In this document: in pieces, positions 15,716 through 26,693 of the stretch
Layout: each line of letters opens with the position of its first letter
How positions within the stretch are numbered: position 1 is the stretch's first letter
Assembly (NCBI RefSeq): GCF_000718635.1
Contig: NZ_JOBF01000022.1
Location: 1-64,000, forward strand
DNA: 64,000 bases
Reading direction: 5' to 3'
Origin: Streptomyces varsoviensis
Lineage (GTDB): Bacteria; Actinomycetota; Actinomycetes; Streptomycetales; Streptomycetaceae
The notes under the pieces: generated by a model
The model's input: only the letters and a program-made list of their open reading frames with translations
Told to the model about the DNA's origin: nothing
The model's database searches: none
Translations under genes and position numbers: made by a program

Positions 15716-17149
15716 GTGACCTACAGCGAACCAGCATCTGCGCCCTCGCCCCTCCGCCCCCGCGGCGTCACTGCCGCTGACCGGCCGCCGCGCGACGCGG
15801 GCGCCGTCCCGCTCAGCCTCGGGGAGATCGCCGCGGTCGTCGGCGGAACCGTCGCTGGGGGCGACAGCGCCGTGACGGTGACCGCGCCGGCCGTGCTCGA
15901 CGGCCGGCGGGCCGAACCGGGCGGCCTCTTCGTCGCCCTGGCCGGCGACCGTGCCGACGGCCACGACTACGCCGGCCAGGCCGGGCGGGCCGGGGCGGTG
16001 GCCGTGCTCGGCTCCCGGCCGACGCCGCTGCCCACCGTCGTCGTCGAGGACGTGCGGGCGGCGCTGCAAGCGCTGGCCGCGCACGCCGTCGCCCGGCTGC
16101 GGGACCGGCTGACCGTCGTCGGGCTGACCGGCTCCCAGGGCAAGACCAGCACCAAGGACCTGCTGACGGCCGTACTCGCGGACGCCGCGCCGACGACCGC
16201 CACCATCGGCTCGCTCAACAACGAACTCGGCGTGCCGCTCACCATGCTCCGCGCCGAGCGGGGCACCCGGTACCTCGTCCTGGAGATGGGCGCCCGCCGC
16301 ATCGGCGACATCGCCGCGCTCACCGGCCTGGTCGCGCCCGACATCGGCGTCGTCCTCAACGTCGGCCAGGCCCACCTCGGCGAGTTCGGCTCGCGCGGGG
16401 CCATCGCCAGGACCAAGGGGGAGATGGTGGCGGGGCTGGCGCCCGGCGGGACCGCCGTCCTGAACGCCGACGACCCCCGCGTGACCGCGATGCGCGCGCT
16501 CACCGACGGGCCCGTGGTGACCTTCGGGCGGGCCCGGCACGCCGACGTACGCGTACGCGACCTGGCGCTCGACCGGTTCGGGCGGCCGTCCTTCACGCTG
16601 CGGACCGCCGACGCCTCGGCGCACGTCGCGCTGCCGCTCATCGGCGCCCACCAGGCGCTCAACGCGTCGGCCGCCGCAGCGGCGGGGCTGGCGGCCGGGG
16701 TGCCCCTGGAGGCGGCCGCGGCGGCGCTGGGCACGGCCTCGCTGTCGAGGTGGCGCATGGAGCCGCACCGCCTCGCCGGGGGCGCGACGCTGCTCGACGA
16801 CTCCTACAACGCCAACCCCGACTCCGCCCGCGCCGCCCTGGACGCGCTGGCGGCGATCGAGGGCGAACGCCGCATCGCCGTCCTCGGCGAAATGCTCGAA
16901 CTGGGGGAGCGGAGCGCGGCCGAGCACCGCGCGCTCGGCGCGTACGCCGCAGCCCGGGCCGACCTGGTGGTCACGGTCGGCCCGGGCGGCCGCCCGATCG
17001 CCGACGGCGCGGGCGTACGAGCGGTGCCGCTGGCCGACAACGCCGCCGCCGCCGACTGGCTGCGCCCCCGCCTCGCCCCCGGCGACGTGATCCTCGTCAA
17101 GGCCTCCCGCGGCGCCCGCCTCGACGAGGTCGCCGCCGCCCTCACGTAG
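15716..17149 (+). CDS. murF: MurF-type ligase in the van cluster
   Basis: A 477-residue Mur ligase. After a 30-residue tail ([10 protein letters not shown]...) come the MurF N-terminal domain ([12 protein letters not shown], 33-44), the ATP loop [13 protein letters not shown] (136-148), the substrate motif [13 protein letters not shown], the [10 protein letters not shown] region and the C-terminal domain ([19 protein letters not shown]). MurF adds D-Ala-D-Ala to the UDP-MurNAc-tripeptide. A copy under the same operator as vanH is probably a paralogue suited to D-Ala-D-Lac; such murF2 genes are known in some glycopeptide producers. Whether a second, housekeeping murF exists cannot be seen here. 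The GTG at 15716 follows CTTGGAGGC. Confidence 0.9.
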   Translation: MTYSEPASAPSPLRPRGVTAADRPPRDAGAVPLSLGEIAAVVGGTVAGGDSAVTVTAPAVLDGRRAEPGGLFVALAGDRADGHDYAGQAGRAGAVAVLGSRPTPLPTVVVEDVRAALQALAAHAVARLRDRLTVVGLTGSQGKTSTKDLLTAVLADAAPTTATIGSLNNELGVPLTMLRAERGTRYLVLEMGARRIGDIAALTGLVAPDIGVVLNVGQAHLGEFGSRGAIARTKGEMVAGLAPGGTAVLNADDPRVTAMRALTDGPVVTFGRARHADVRVRDLALDRFGRPSFTLRTADASAHVALPLIGAHQALNASAAAAAGLAAGVPLEAAAAALGTASLSRWRMEPHRLAGGATLLDDSYNANPDSARAALDALAAIEGERRIAVLGEMLELGERSAAEHRALGAYAAARADLVVTVGPGGRPIADGAGVRAVPLADNAAAADWLRPRLAPGDVILVKASRGARLDEVAAALT

Positions 17150-17204
17150 CCCGCCGGCCCGCGCCGGACAGCCGCGCACGCCCGCCCCTTGCCCCGGTGC
17201 GGGC

Positions 17205-18407
17205 TCACGACCCCCCGCGCCGCCGAAGGCCCTCGCGGCGCCTCATGTAGAGGTCGAAGGCCCGGTAGGCCAGCGGGCGCAGGGGCAGGTCCCATTCGCC
17301 GACGTACCGCACCGCCTGGCCGCCGGCGCCGGCCTTGAACTGGACCAGTCCGACGTGCGGGTCGTCCGCGTCGAGGGTGGGGGTGATGCCGCGCAGGTCG
17401 AACACGTCGCAGCCGGCCGCCAGGGAGTCGCGGATCATGGCCCACTGGCAGGCGTTGGAGCCGCGCACCTCGCGCTTGTCGGTGGCGGACGCGCCGTACG
17501 CGTACACGGCGTGGGCGCCGACGCGGATCAGGACGGTGGCGGCGGCCAGGCCGCCCCGGTGGCGGGCCAGGTAGAGCCGGACGCGCTCGGGGTCCTCGGC
17601 GCTCAGCGCGGCGAACATGGTCTCGAAGTAGTGCAGCGGCCGTGGCGTGAAGCGGTCGCGCTCGGCGGTGTGGACGTACAGCTCGTGAAAGGCCCGCAGG
17701 TCCGCGCGGTCCTCGCCGAACGCGACCGCCACGCCCGCCTTGGCGGCCTTCTTGATGTTGCGGCGCCAGAGCTGGTTCATGGCGCCGAGCAGGTCGTCCT
17801 CGGTCTTTCCGGCCAGCGGGATCTCGTACTTGAACTGCGGGTGCCCGGCGCCGAAGCCGTCCCGCGGGCTCTGCGGCAGCCAGCCGGCGGCTTCGAGGTA
17901 CCTGGTCACGTGGGCGCCCACCGGATCGGTCCAGTGGCCGGAGAGATCGGTGAGCCGCGCGCTGCCCGGGTCGGCGATGCCCTCCTTGACCTGGGCGGCG
18001 CTCCAGGTGTGCGTACGCACCGGCGGGCCGAGCCGGAGCGCGAACGCGCCGTGGCGCTTGAGGTGGGCCGCCAGCGGATCGAGCCAGCGGCCGAGCTCGC
18101 CGGTCCAGTCGATGACCGGGCCCTCGGCCAGGTAGGCCAGCGTGCGGCGGTCGAGCCGGGGCACCGGGCGGTGCAGGACGAGCCCGGCCCCGACCAGCCG
18201 CGGGCCGTCGTACCAGCCGAGGGATTCGCAGCGCCACTCGGTCTTGACGCGGCCCCACGCCGGGGTCTGGAGGAAGCTGACGGACCGCTGCCGCCGTACG
18301 AACGCCAGGTGCTCGGCGGCGCTGATGGACGCGACCGTCAGGCCCGCGCCCGCGCCCGGGAACGCCGGAGCCTCGGCGGCTGTTCGGAGTGGTTCGCTGT
18401 AGGACAT
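17205..18407 (-). CDS. vanK: FemX-type peptidyltransferase VanK
   Basis: A 400-residue Fem family aminoacyltransferase with two GNAT-like halves (first about 20-180, second about 185-390, with the core NQLWRRNIKKAAKAGV and RGSNACQWAMI). Fem enzymes add cross-bridge amino acids from aminoacyl-tRNA to lipid-linked stem peptides. In S. coelicolor VanK is needed because the normal FemX does not accept stems ending in D-Lac. Location between vanH/murF and vanRS, and the shared leader and start (MSYSEP), identify it as VanK. It is transcribed alone, divergent from vanR, and convergent with the MurF gene 55 bases away. Confidence 0.92.
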   Translation of the reverse strand: MSYSEPLRTAAEAPAFPGAGAGLTVASISAAEHLAFVRRQRSVSFLQTPAWGRVKTEWRCESLGWYDGPRLVGAGLVLHRPVPRLDRRTLAYLAEGPVIDWTGELGRWLDPLAAHLKRHGAFALRLGPPVRTHTWSAAQVKEGIADPGSARLTDLSGHWTDPVGAHVTRYLEAAGWLPQSPRDGFGAGHPQFKYEIPLAGKTEDDLLGAMNQLWRRNIKKAAKAGVAVAFGEDRADLRAFHELYVHTAERDRFTPRPLHYFETMFAALSAEDPERVRLYLARHRGGLAAATVLIRVGAHAVYAYGASATDKREVRGSNACQWAMIRDSLAAGCDVFDLRGITPTLDADDPHVGLVQFKAGAGGQAVRYVGEWDLPLRPLAYRAFDLYMRRREGLRRRGGS

Positions 18408-18440
18408 GCGGCCAGCCAAGGCAGCGGGGTGTTGCCGGCG

Positions 18441-18460
18441 CGTATGCGCTTTTCCATACG
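18441..18460 (-). promoter_or_regulatory. candidate VanR box upstream of vanK
   Basis: Toward vanK it reads CGTATG, eight bases, CATACG, a perfect 6-bp dyad, 33 bases before the vanK ATG. It lies in the 87-base gap shared with vanR, so it may also control vanRS. Confidence 0.6.
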
Positions 18461-18494
18461 CTGACGATATGTCCGGACTCGTAGCCTTGGTGCC

Positions 18495-19193
18495 ATGCGT
18501 GTGCTGATCGTCGAGGACGAGCCCTATCTGGCCGAGGCCATCCACGACGGCCTGCGCCTGGCCGCGATCGCCTCCGACATCGCGGGGGACGGCGGTACGG
18601 CCCTGGAGCTGCTGAGCGTCAACACCTACGACATCGCCGTCCTCGACCGGGACATCCCCGGCCCGTCCGGCGACGAGGTCGCGCGGCACATCGTCGCCTC
18701 CGGCAGCGGCATGCCGATCCTCATGCTCACCGCGGCCGACCGCCTCGACGACAAGGCCACCGGGTTCGAGCTCGGCGCCGACGACTACCTCACCAAACCC
18801 TTCGAGCTGCGCGAACTCGTCCTGCGGCTCAGGGCGCTCGACCGCAGGCGCGCCCACAGCCGGCCGCCCGTCCGCGAGATCGCCGGCCTGCGCCTCGACC
18901 CGTTCCGCCGCGAGGTCTACCGCGACGGCCGCTACGTCGCGCTGACCCGGAAGCAGTTCGCCCTGCTCGAAGTGCTCGTCGCCGCCGACGGGGGCGTCGT
19001 CAGCGCCGAAGAGCTGCTGGAACGGGCGTGGGACGAGAACGCCGACCCGTTCACCAACGCCGTGCGCATCACCGTCTCGGCCCTGCGCAAGCGGCTGGGC
19101 GAACCCTGGATCATCGCCACCGTGCCCGGCGTCGGCTACCACATCCAGGAAGCGCCGCAGGGCGAGGGAAGCGCGGGACGCGACCGTGGGTAG
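18495..19193 (+). CDS. vanR: response regulator VanR
   Basis: A 232-residue OmpR-family regulator. The receiver domain has Glu7-Asp8, phosphoacceptor Asp51 in VLDRDIPGP and Lys in YLTKPFELRE. The DNA-binding domain (about 130-225) includes LTRKQFALLEVLV and TNAVRITVSALRKRLG. In Streptomyces, VanR activates van genes when phosphorylated, and VanS removes the phosphate in the absence of drug. The stop overlaps the vanS GTG by 8 bases. It is divergent from vanK across 87 bases that hold one candidate VanR box. Confidence 0.95.
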   Translation: MRVLIVEDEPYLAEAIHDGLRLAAIASDIAGDGGTALELLSVNTYDIAVLDRDIPGPSGDEVARHIVASGSGMPILMLTAADRLDDKATGFELGADDYLTKPFELRELVLRLRALDRRRAHSRPPVREIAGLRLDPFRREVYRDGRYVALTRKQFALLEVLVAADGGVVSAEELLERAWDENADPFTNAVRITVSALRKRLGEPWIIATVPGVGYHIQEAPQGEGSAGRDRG

Positions 19194-20280
19194 GCGGCCC
19201 GGCCTGAGCGTCCGCGTCAAACTCACCCTCAGCTACGCCGGGTTCCTCATGCTGGCGGGCGTCCTGCTGCTCGGCGCCATCGGCGCGTTCCTCCTCCAGC
19301 AGGGGTGGCTGCAGACCAACGAGGAGGGGGCCTGGCGGCGGACCCCGGGCACCGACTTCGTCGTCGGCTTCGCCCCGACCGCGGCGGCCGTACTGCTCTT
19401 CCTCCTGGTATTCGGCCTCCTCGGGGGCTGGGTCCTCGCCGGCCGTATGCTCGCCCCGCTCAACCGCATCACCGACGCCACCCGCATGGCCACGGACGGA
19501 TCGCTCTCCCACCGCATCCGGCTGCCGGGCCGCAGGGACGAGTTCCGCGAGCTCGCCGACGCCTTCGACACGATGCTCGCACGGCTCGAAGCCCACGTCG
19601 CCGAGCAGCGGAGGTTCGCCGCCAACGCCTCCCACGAACTGCGCACCCCGCTCGCGATCTCGCAGTCGCTCCTCGACGTGGCCCGCGACGACCCGACCCG
19701 GGAGCCCGGCAGACTCGTCGAGCGCCTGCGCGCCGTCAACACGCGCGCCATCGACCTCACCGAGGCGCTGCTCGTGCTCAGCCGCGCCGACCAGCGGTCC
19801 TTCACCCGGGAGGACGTCGACCTGTCCCTCCTCGCGGAAGAGGCCACCGAGACGCTGCTCCCGCTCGCCGAGAAGCGCGGCGTCACCATCGAGACGTCCG
19901 GCGACATCGCCCTGGCCCACGGGTCGCAGGCGCTCCTGCTGCAACTGACCACGAACCTCGTGCAGAACGCGATCGTCCACAACCTGCCCGAGCGCGGCCT
20001 CGTACGGGTGAGCACCGGCGTCCGCCCCGACCGGGCGGTGCTCACCGTCGAGAACACCGGCGAGGCCATCTCCCCCGAGCTGGCCTCGACCCTCACCGAA
20101 CCCTTCCAGCGCGGCACCAAACGCGTCCACACCGACCAGGCGGGCGTCGGCCTCGGCCTGACCATCATCAAGACCATCACCCACGCCCACGACGGAACGC
20201 TCACCCTCACCCCGCGCCCCGCCGGCGGCCTCCGCGTCACCGTGGAACTGCCGCGCGCCCAGGGCGACCGCGCCCGCTGA
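19186..20280 (+). CDS. vanS: glycopeptide sensor kinase VanS
   Basis: A 364-residue sensor kinase closely resembling actinomycete VanS (SVRVKLTLSYAGFLMLAGVLLL, then GRMLAPLNRITDATRMA). Two membrane helices (about 13-37 and 63-87) flank a short 25-residue extracellular loop that should meet the drug or lipid II. A HAMP domain is followed by phosphoacceptor His150 (ASHELRTPL), the N-box (LTTNLVQNAIVHN) and GVGLGLTI. VanS acts both as VanR kinase and phosphatase. The GTG at 19186 overlaps vanR. Its 3' end and stop codon are included in a 43-bp tandem duplication. Confidence 0.95.
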   Translation: MGRRPGLSVRVKLTLSYAGFLMLAGVLLLGAIGAFLLQQGWLQTNEEGAWRRTPGTDFVVGFAPTAAAVLLFLLVFGLLGGWVLAGRMLAPLNRITDATRMATDGSLSHRIRLPGRRDEFRELADAFDTMLARLEAHVAEQRRFAANASHELRTPLAISQSLLDVARDDPTREPGRLVERLRAVNTRAIDLTEALLVLSRADQRSFTREDVDLSLLAEEATETLLPLAEKRGVTIETSGDIALAHGSQALLLQLTTNLVQNAIVHNLPERGLVRVSTGVRPDRAVLTVENTGEAISPELASTLTEPFQRGTKRVHTDQAGVGLGLTIIKTITHAHDGTLTLTPRPAGGLRVTVELPRAQGDRAR

Positions 20281-20351
20281 CGAGGGCGCGCCGCGCGCCG
20301 CGCCCGGCGACCGCGCCCGCTGACGAGGGCGCGCCGCGCGCCGCGCGTCCG
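20266..20351. repeat. 43-bp tandem duplication over the vanS stop codon
   Basis: Bases 20266-20308 are repeated at 20309-20351, identical for the first 38. The unit holds the last four sense codons and the TGA of vanS plus the palindrome-rich GGGCGCGCC region. It may be a slipped-strand duplication of a terminator-like hairpin; the second copy lies outside the gene. Confidence 0.8.
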
Positions 20352-20452
20352 GCCGCCGTACGGTTCCGGGGCGGGCCGTCGCGCGGGATACTGCCACCCA
20401 ACCGGAGTCTCACCCCGGCCGGTCGTGGTGGGAGGTGCGAAGGGGGCGCGCG

Positions 20453-21190
20453 ATGGCGCGGTGGGAGCGGGACGAACGCCTCGCGCGAGCGTTCCTGGAA
20501 CTGGCCGACACCCTGACGGAGGGCTTCTACCTGGTCGACTTCCTGCATGTGCTGTCCGACCACATGCTCGCGCTCCTGGACGTGACCGCTGTCGGGGTCG
20601 TCATGATCGACGCCCAGGGGCGGCTCGTGGGCGTGACCGCGACCACCCACGCCGCGCAGCAACTGGAAGAGGCCCAGATCGAGTTCGGCGAGGGCCCGTG
20701 CCAGGACAGTCGCCGACTGCGGGAGCGGGTCGGCCCCGTCGACCTCACCGAGGACGCGGCCGCCGAACGCTGGCCGCGCTTCACCGAAGCGGCCCGCGCG
20801 GCCGGATTCGTCACGGTGGCCGCGCTCCCGCTGCGCCTGCGCGAGGAGGTCATCGGCGCGGTCGACGTCTTCCACGCCCGCCCCGGGGCCCTGCGTCCGG
20901 AGAGCCTGCGCCTGGGGCAGGCGCTGACCGATGCCGCGACCATCGGCATCCTGCACCAGCGCCTCTCCCAGGACCAGGCCGAGCGGGTCGGTCAGCTACA
21001 GACCGCGCTGAACAGCCGGATCATCATCGAACAGGCCAAAGGCGCCCTCGGGGCCCGTCTGGACATCGCCCCCGACGCGGCCTTCGAGCGCCTGCGCGCC
21101 TACGCCCGCGCCCGCGGCACGTCCCTGACCCTGCTGTGCCGACGCGTCGTCGAGGGCCGGGTGCCCGCCGACGAGTTCGTCCCCCCTTGA
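20453..21190 (+). CDS. GAF-ANTAR regulator 1
   Basis: A 245-residue cytoplasmic protein. A GAF sensor domain (about 20-165; FGEGPCQDSRRLRE and VAALPLRLREEVIGAVDVF) is followed by an ANTAR RNA-binding domain (about 180-235; SRIIIEQAKGALGARL, AFERLRAYARARG). ANTAR proteins bind paired hexaloop hairpins in nascent RNA and act as antiterminators. The ATG at 20453 has AAGGGGG six bases upstream; a GTG six codons earlier is the alternative. A paralogue follows 91 bases downstream. No signal or target is known for either. Confidence 0.88.
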   Translation: MARWERDERLARAFLELADTLTEGFYLVDFLHVLSDHMLALLDVTAVGVVMIDAQGRLVGVTATTHAAQQLEEAQIEFGEGPCQDSRRLRERVGPVDLTEDAAAERWPRFTEAARAAGFVTVAALPLRLREEVIGAVDVFHARPGALRPESLRLGQALTDAATIGILHQRLSQDQAERVGQLQTALNSRIIIEQAKGALGARLDIAPDAAFERLRAYARARGTSLTLLCRRVVEGRVPADEFVPP

Positions 21191-21281
21191 CGGTCCGCAG
21201 CACCGGTGACGCTCTCCGCATCCACCGTCCCGCGGCCCACGCCACCGGCGTCCCACCGCACACAGCCAAGGAGTACCCGCG

Positions 21282-21980
21282 GTGCCCGCAGACGCCCCCG
21301 ACATTCCCGCACTCCTGGCCGCCGCCACCCGCGCCGGCCACGGTCTGAGCGCGCTCTCGCCCGCCTCCTGCGCGCTCGCGCTCGGCTTCGACGGCCTCAC
21401 CCTGGGTCTGCTCAACGCCTCCGGCCTCGAACTGGTCTGGTACGACCCCGCGGACACCGCCGGGACCGCCTTCGAAGACCTCCAGTACACCCTCGGCGAG
21501 GGGCCCACCCTGGACGCGGCCCGCACCGGTGAACCCGTCCTCGTGGCCGACCTGCGCGACGTGCCCGAGAGCCGCTGGCCCGTCCTGCTGTCGGCCACCC
21601 GCCACAAGGCCCCCCGCACCGTCAAAGCCGTCCCCCTGAACCTGGGCGCCGTCCATCTCGGCACCCTGACCGGATACCGCAGCACTCCCGGGCCGCTCAC
21701 CCGCTCCCAGATGGCCCACCTCCTCGCGCTCGCCGAAGGCGCCACCGCGATCCTCACCACCCCCCAGGGCATCCGCGACATGGGCAGCGACGAGCCGCTG
21801 GCCCTGCACCGGGCCATCGTCCACCAGGCCGCCGGCGCCCTCACCGTCCGCCTGGGCCTCTCCGTCGACCAGGCCCTCATCCGCCTGCGCGCCTACGCCT
21901 TCACCCACAACCGCCCGCTCCAGGACGTCGCCCACGCCGTCGTCCACCACCACGCCGACCTGGACGCCCCGCTCCCCTGA
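21282..21980 (+). CDS. GAF-ANTAR regulator 2
   Basis: A 232-residue protein of the same design as its neighbour: GAF domain (about 25-165; YTLGEGPTLDAARTGEPVLV, then NLGAVHLGTLTGY) and ANTAR domain (about 175-225; HRAIVHQAAGALTVRLG, RLRAYAFTHNRPLQDVA). Start GTG at 21282 with AAGGAG upstream (CCAAGGAGTACCCGCG). The 91-base gap to the first gene and the same direction suggest a two-gene transcript. The two share little identity outside the motifs, so this is an old pair and not a recent duplication. Confidence 0.87.
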   Translation: MPADAPDIPALLAAATRAGHGLSALSPASCALALGFDGLTLGLLNASGLELVWYDPADTAGTAFEDLQYTLGEGPTLDAARTGEPVLVADLRDVPESRWPVLLSATRHKAPRTVKAVPLNLGAVHLGTLTGYRSTPGPLTRSQMAHLLALAEGATAILTTPQGIRDMGSDEPLALHRAIVHQAAGALTVRLGLSVDQALIRLRAYAFTHNRPLQDVAHAVVHHHADLDAPLP

Positions 21981-22104
21981 CAGCGGCCGCGAGGCCGCCT
22001 TCGTGCCGCGGCGGACGCCGCACGGTCGAGCCGTGCCGCTCGCTGCCTCCCTTTGATCGCTCACAGCGAACAGCCGCTGGGGAACATCAGGAGCCTCATA
22101 TGCA

Positions 22105-22123
22105 TTGAGTCCACATAGCTCAA
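22105..22123. promoter_or_regulatory. HAIR-like HspR operator upstream of lon
   Basis: TTGAGT, seven bases, GCTCAA, ending 22 bases before the lon ATG. The HspR site HAIR is CTTGAGT-N7-ACTCAAG; this differs in one core base and at the outer positions. HspR control of lon is known in Streptomyces, which makes the match meaningful. Confidence 0.65.
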
Positions 22124-22145
22124 CTTGCCTGCCGGAGGGAAGATC

Positions 22146-24563
<2,418 letters not shown>

Positions 24564-24589
24564 CGGACGCGCCCGGGCCGCCTCCCGGC

Positions 24590-24644
24590 GGAACCGGCCC
24601 CTCCACCCAGGTCGCCCAGGCGACTCGGGGGAGGGGCCGGTTCC
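24590..24644 (+). terminator. long hairpin terminator after lon
   Basis: A perfect 15-bp stem, GGAACCGGCCCCTCC / GGAGGGGCCGGTTCC, with a 25-base loop, begins 27 bases after the lon stop. Confidence 0.7.
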
Positions 24645-24758
24645 GTATGGGTGCGGCGGTTCTCCGCCAGGGACTGCCCGGCCCTCGCGCGTACGGCCCG
24701 CCCGGCCCTTGCCCGTACGGTACGGGCCGTACGCGCCGCCGCCCGCCCGCGGACCGTG

Positions 24759-26429
24759 TCAGTGAGCCGGCGTCAGCTCCCGCTGCCCCTCCTGCACCTC
24801 CTGGTTTTCCTGACCCTCGCGCCCCTGCTCGCGCTCCTGCTCCGCCTCAGCCAGGCGCCGCAGCTCCTTCTTGTCCGGCTTCCCGGCGTCCGTCAGCGGC
24901 AGCGTGGCCATGAAGGAGATGCGCGCCGGTTCGTACATCGCGCCGCGCTGCTCGCGCACCATGTCCCGCAGTTCCCGCTCGGCGGCGGCCCCGTCGAATC
25001 CGGCGGCCCCCTCGGTTTCGCTACCCGGCGCCGGTACCACCACGGCGTGTACGCGCTCCATGCGGTCGGCGTCCCGGACGCCGAAGACGGCGCTCTGCAG
25101 GACGCGGGGGTGCGAGTTGAGCAGATCCTCCAGCTCGGTCGTGTACACGTGGCCGCCGACCACGACGATCATGTCCTTGAGCCGGTCGACGATGGTCAGG
25201 TACCCGTCGGCGTCGAGGAATCCGATGTCGCCGGTGTGCAGCCAGCCGTCCCGCAGCACCTCCGCCGTCAGCTCGGGCTGCTTCCAGTAGCCCGCCATGA
25301 TGTGGGCGGAGCGGACGCAGACCTCGCCGTGTTCGCCGTGCGGCAGGTCGCGGCCCGACTCGTCGCGGATGGCGACCTCGACATCGGGCAGGACCCTCCC
25401 GGCGGAGCGCAGCCGGTCCGGGCGGTCGGGGTCGTGGTCCTCGGCGGTGAGCACGCTGATGCCGCCGGCCTCGTTCTGGCCGTAGCCCTGGACCAGCACC
25501 GGGCCGAACCGCCGGATGGCGTCGGCGATCCGGGCGGGGGAGGACTGGCAGCCGCCGTAGACGAGGTTGCGCAGGCTGGAGGTGTCGGTGTGCGCGGCGT
25601 CCGGGTGGTCCATCATCCGGTAGAGCAGCGGCGGCAGCGTGAACATCTGCGTGATCCGCTCGCGCTCGATGGTCGCGAGTACGGCCGCGGGGTCGAAGTC
25701 GTCGTGCAGCACCACGGTGCCGCCGCCGGTCAGGGTGGCGTCGGCCATCATGCCCGCGGCGTGCGCGAGGGTGGTGCACACCAACTGCCGGTGGGCGCTC
25801 TCCAGGTCCAGCGTCGAGTGGCGGAACCAGCGGCCCTGCCCGTAGGTGGTGCAGATGCCCTTGGGGTGGCCGGTGGTGCCGCCGGTGTGGCGGATGACGG
25901 CGACATCCTCGGGGCGCGCCTGGCTGGGGAAGGGGTCGGCGGGCTGGTCGGCCGCCAGCTCCAGCAGGTCGGCGCCCGGTGCCGCCGCGCCCGCCGGCGT
26001 CGCCGGCTCCGTCGCCACCGGGCCGAGTGTCAGCACCGCTTCCACCGGGGCCTGGGCGACGACGGCCGCCGCCCGCTCGGCGAGGCGCGGGTCGACTATC
26101 AGGGCGCGGGTCTCGACGTCGCGCACGATGGCGGCCTGGGACTCGGCGGAGAGCTTGTTGTAGAGGTGGTTGACGCGGCAGCCGAGCAGGCCGGCGGCGT
26201 AGCGGGCGGCCACGGTCTCCGGGAGGTTGCCGCTGAGCAGCGTCACGGTCTGGCCGCGGGTCACGCCCAGGGCCGCCAGCGCTCGCGCCATGCGGTGCAC
26301 GAGGCCGGTCAACTCCCCGGCGCTGATGCGCCGTTCGTCGTGGACGAGGGCCTCGCGCTCGGGCGCGTCGGTCAGTGCTTCAAGGATGTCCTCCACGTAG
26401 CTGCGGAATGTGGGGGCGGTGTTGGACAT
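24759..26429 (-). CDS. acyl-CoA/AMP-forming ligase
   Basis: A 556-residue ANL superfamily enzyme. The AMP-binding loop is RHTGGTTGHPKG, the A5 motif is QGYGQNEAGG, and the C-terminal A7/A8 motifs are WLHTGDIGFLD and VDRLKDMIVVVGGHVYTTELE, with the catalytic lysine near the end (TDAGKPDKKEL). Such enzymes adenylate a carboxylic acid and transfer it to CoA. The substrate cannot be deduced. The ATG at 26429 has AGGAGG upstream; a longer frame exists but lacks a site. The tail is rich in Glu/Gln. It is divergent from the metalloprotease gene. Confidence 0.9.
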   Translation of the reverse strand: MSNTAPTFRSYVEDILEALTDAPEREALVHDERRISAGELTGLVHRMARALAALGVTRGQTVTLLSGNLPETVAARYAAGLLGCRVNHLYNKLSAESQAAIVRDVETRALIVDPRLAERAAAVVAQAPVEAVLTLGPVATEPATPAGAAAPGADLLELAADQPADPFPSQARPEDVAVIRHTGGTTGHPKGICTTYGQGRWFRHSTLDLESAHRQLVCTTLAHAAGMMADATLTGGGTVVLHDDFDPAAVLATIERERITQMFTLPPLLYRMMDHPDAAHTDTSSLRNLVYGGCQSSPARIADAIRRFGPVLVQGYGQNEAGGISVLTAEDHDPDRPDRLRSAGRVLPDVEVAIRDESGRDLPHGEHGEVCVRSAHIMAGYWKQPELTAEVLRDGWLHTGDIGFLDADGYLTIVDRLKDMIVVVGGHVYTTELEDLLNSHPRVLQSAVFGVRDADRMERVHAVVVPAPGSETEGAAGFDGAAAERELRDMVREQRGAMYEPARISFMATLPLTDAGKPDKKELRRLAEAEQEREQGREGQENQEVQEGQRELTPAH

Positions 26430-26513
26430 TGAGTGTTCCTCCTGTGGCCGGGGCGCGCGTGAGCGCGGTCCGGCGGTGTGAACGGCTCGGTGCGTGGGGT
26501 GCTTTGCCAAACT

Positions 26514-26536
26514 TTTAGTTGCCGAAGGCAACCAAA
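26514..26536. promoter_or_regulatory. inverted repeat in the ligase-protease divergent region
   Basis: TTT-A-GTTGCC, GAA, GGCAAC-C-AAA pairs nine of ten positions on each side. It is in the 264-base gap between two divergent genes, among unusually AT-rich DNA (26505-26570), and is a candidate operator. Confidence 0.45.
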
Positions 26537-26693
26537 ATCATGGTATCCACAACCACGCTCCGACTCCAAGTCGGCACATGTGTCCGATAACTGACCCCAA
26601 CCCACCCCGCCCCATTGATAGTCCGACACATCACGGGTTGCATATCGCTGCCCAAAGATGTTCCGGCGGTCAGGCACGTACGGGAGGGGAACC

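Noticed and set aside
15690..15716. TTGAC near the vanH and murF starts as a -35 element
   Set aside because: It lies only 10-15 bases before the start codon, so it cannot be the promoter -35 of these genes; it is part of the conserved leader.
12845..20280. Glycopeptide biosynthetic cluster
   Set aside because: No NRPS, oxygenase or glycosyltransferase genes are present around the van genes in this window.
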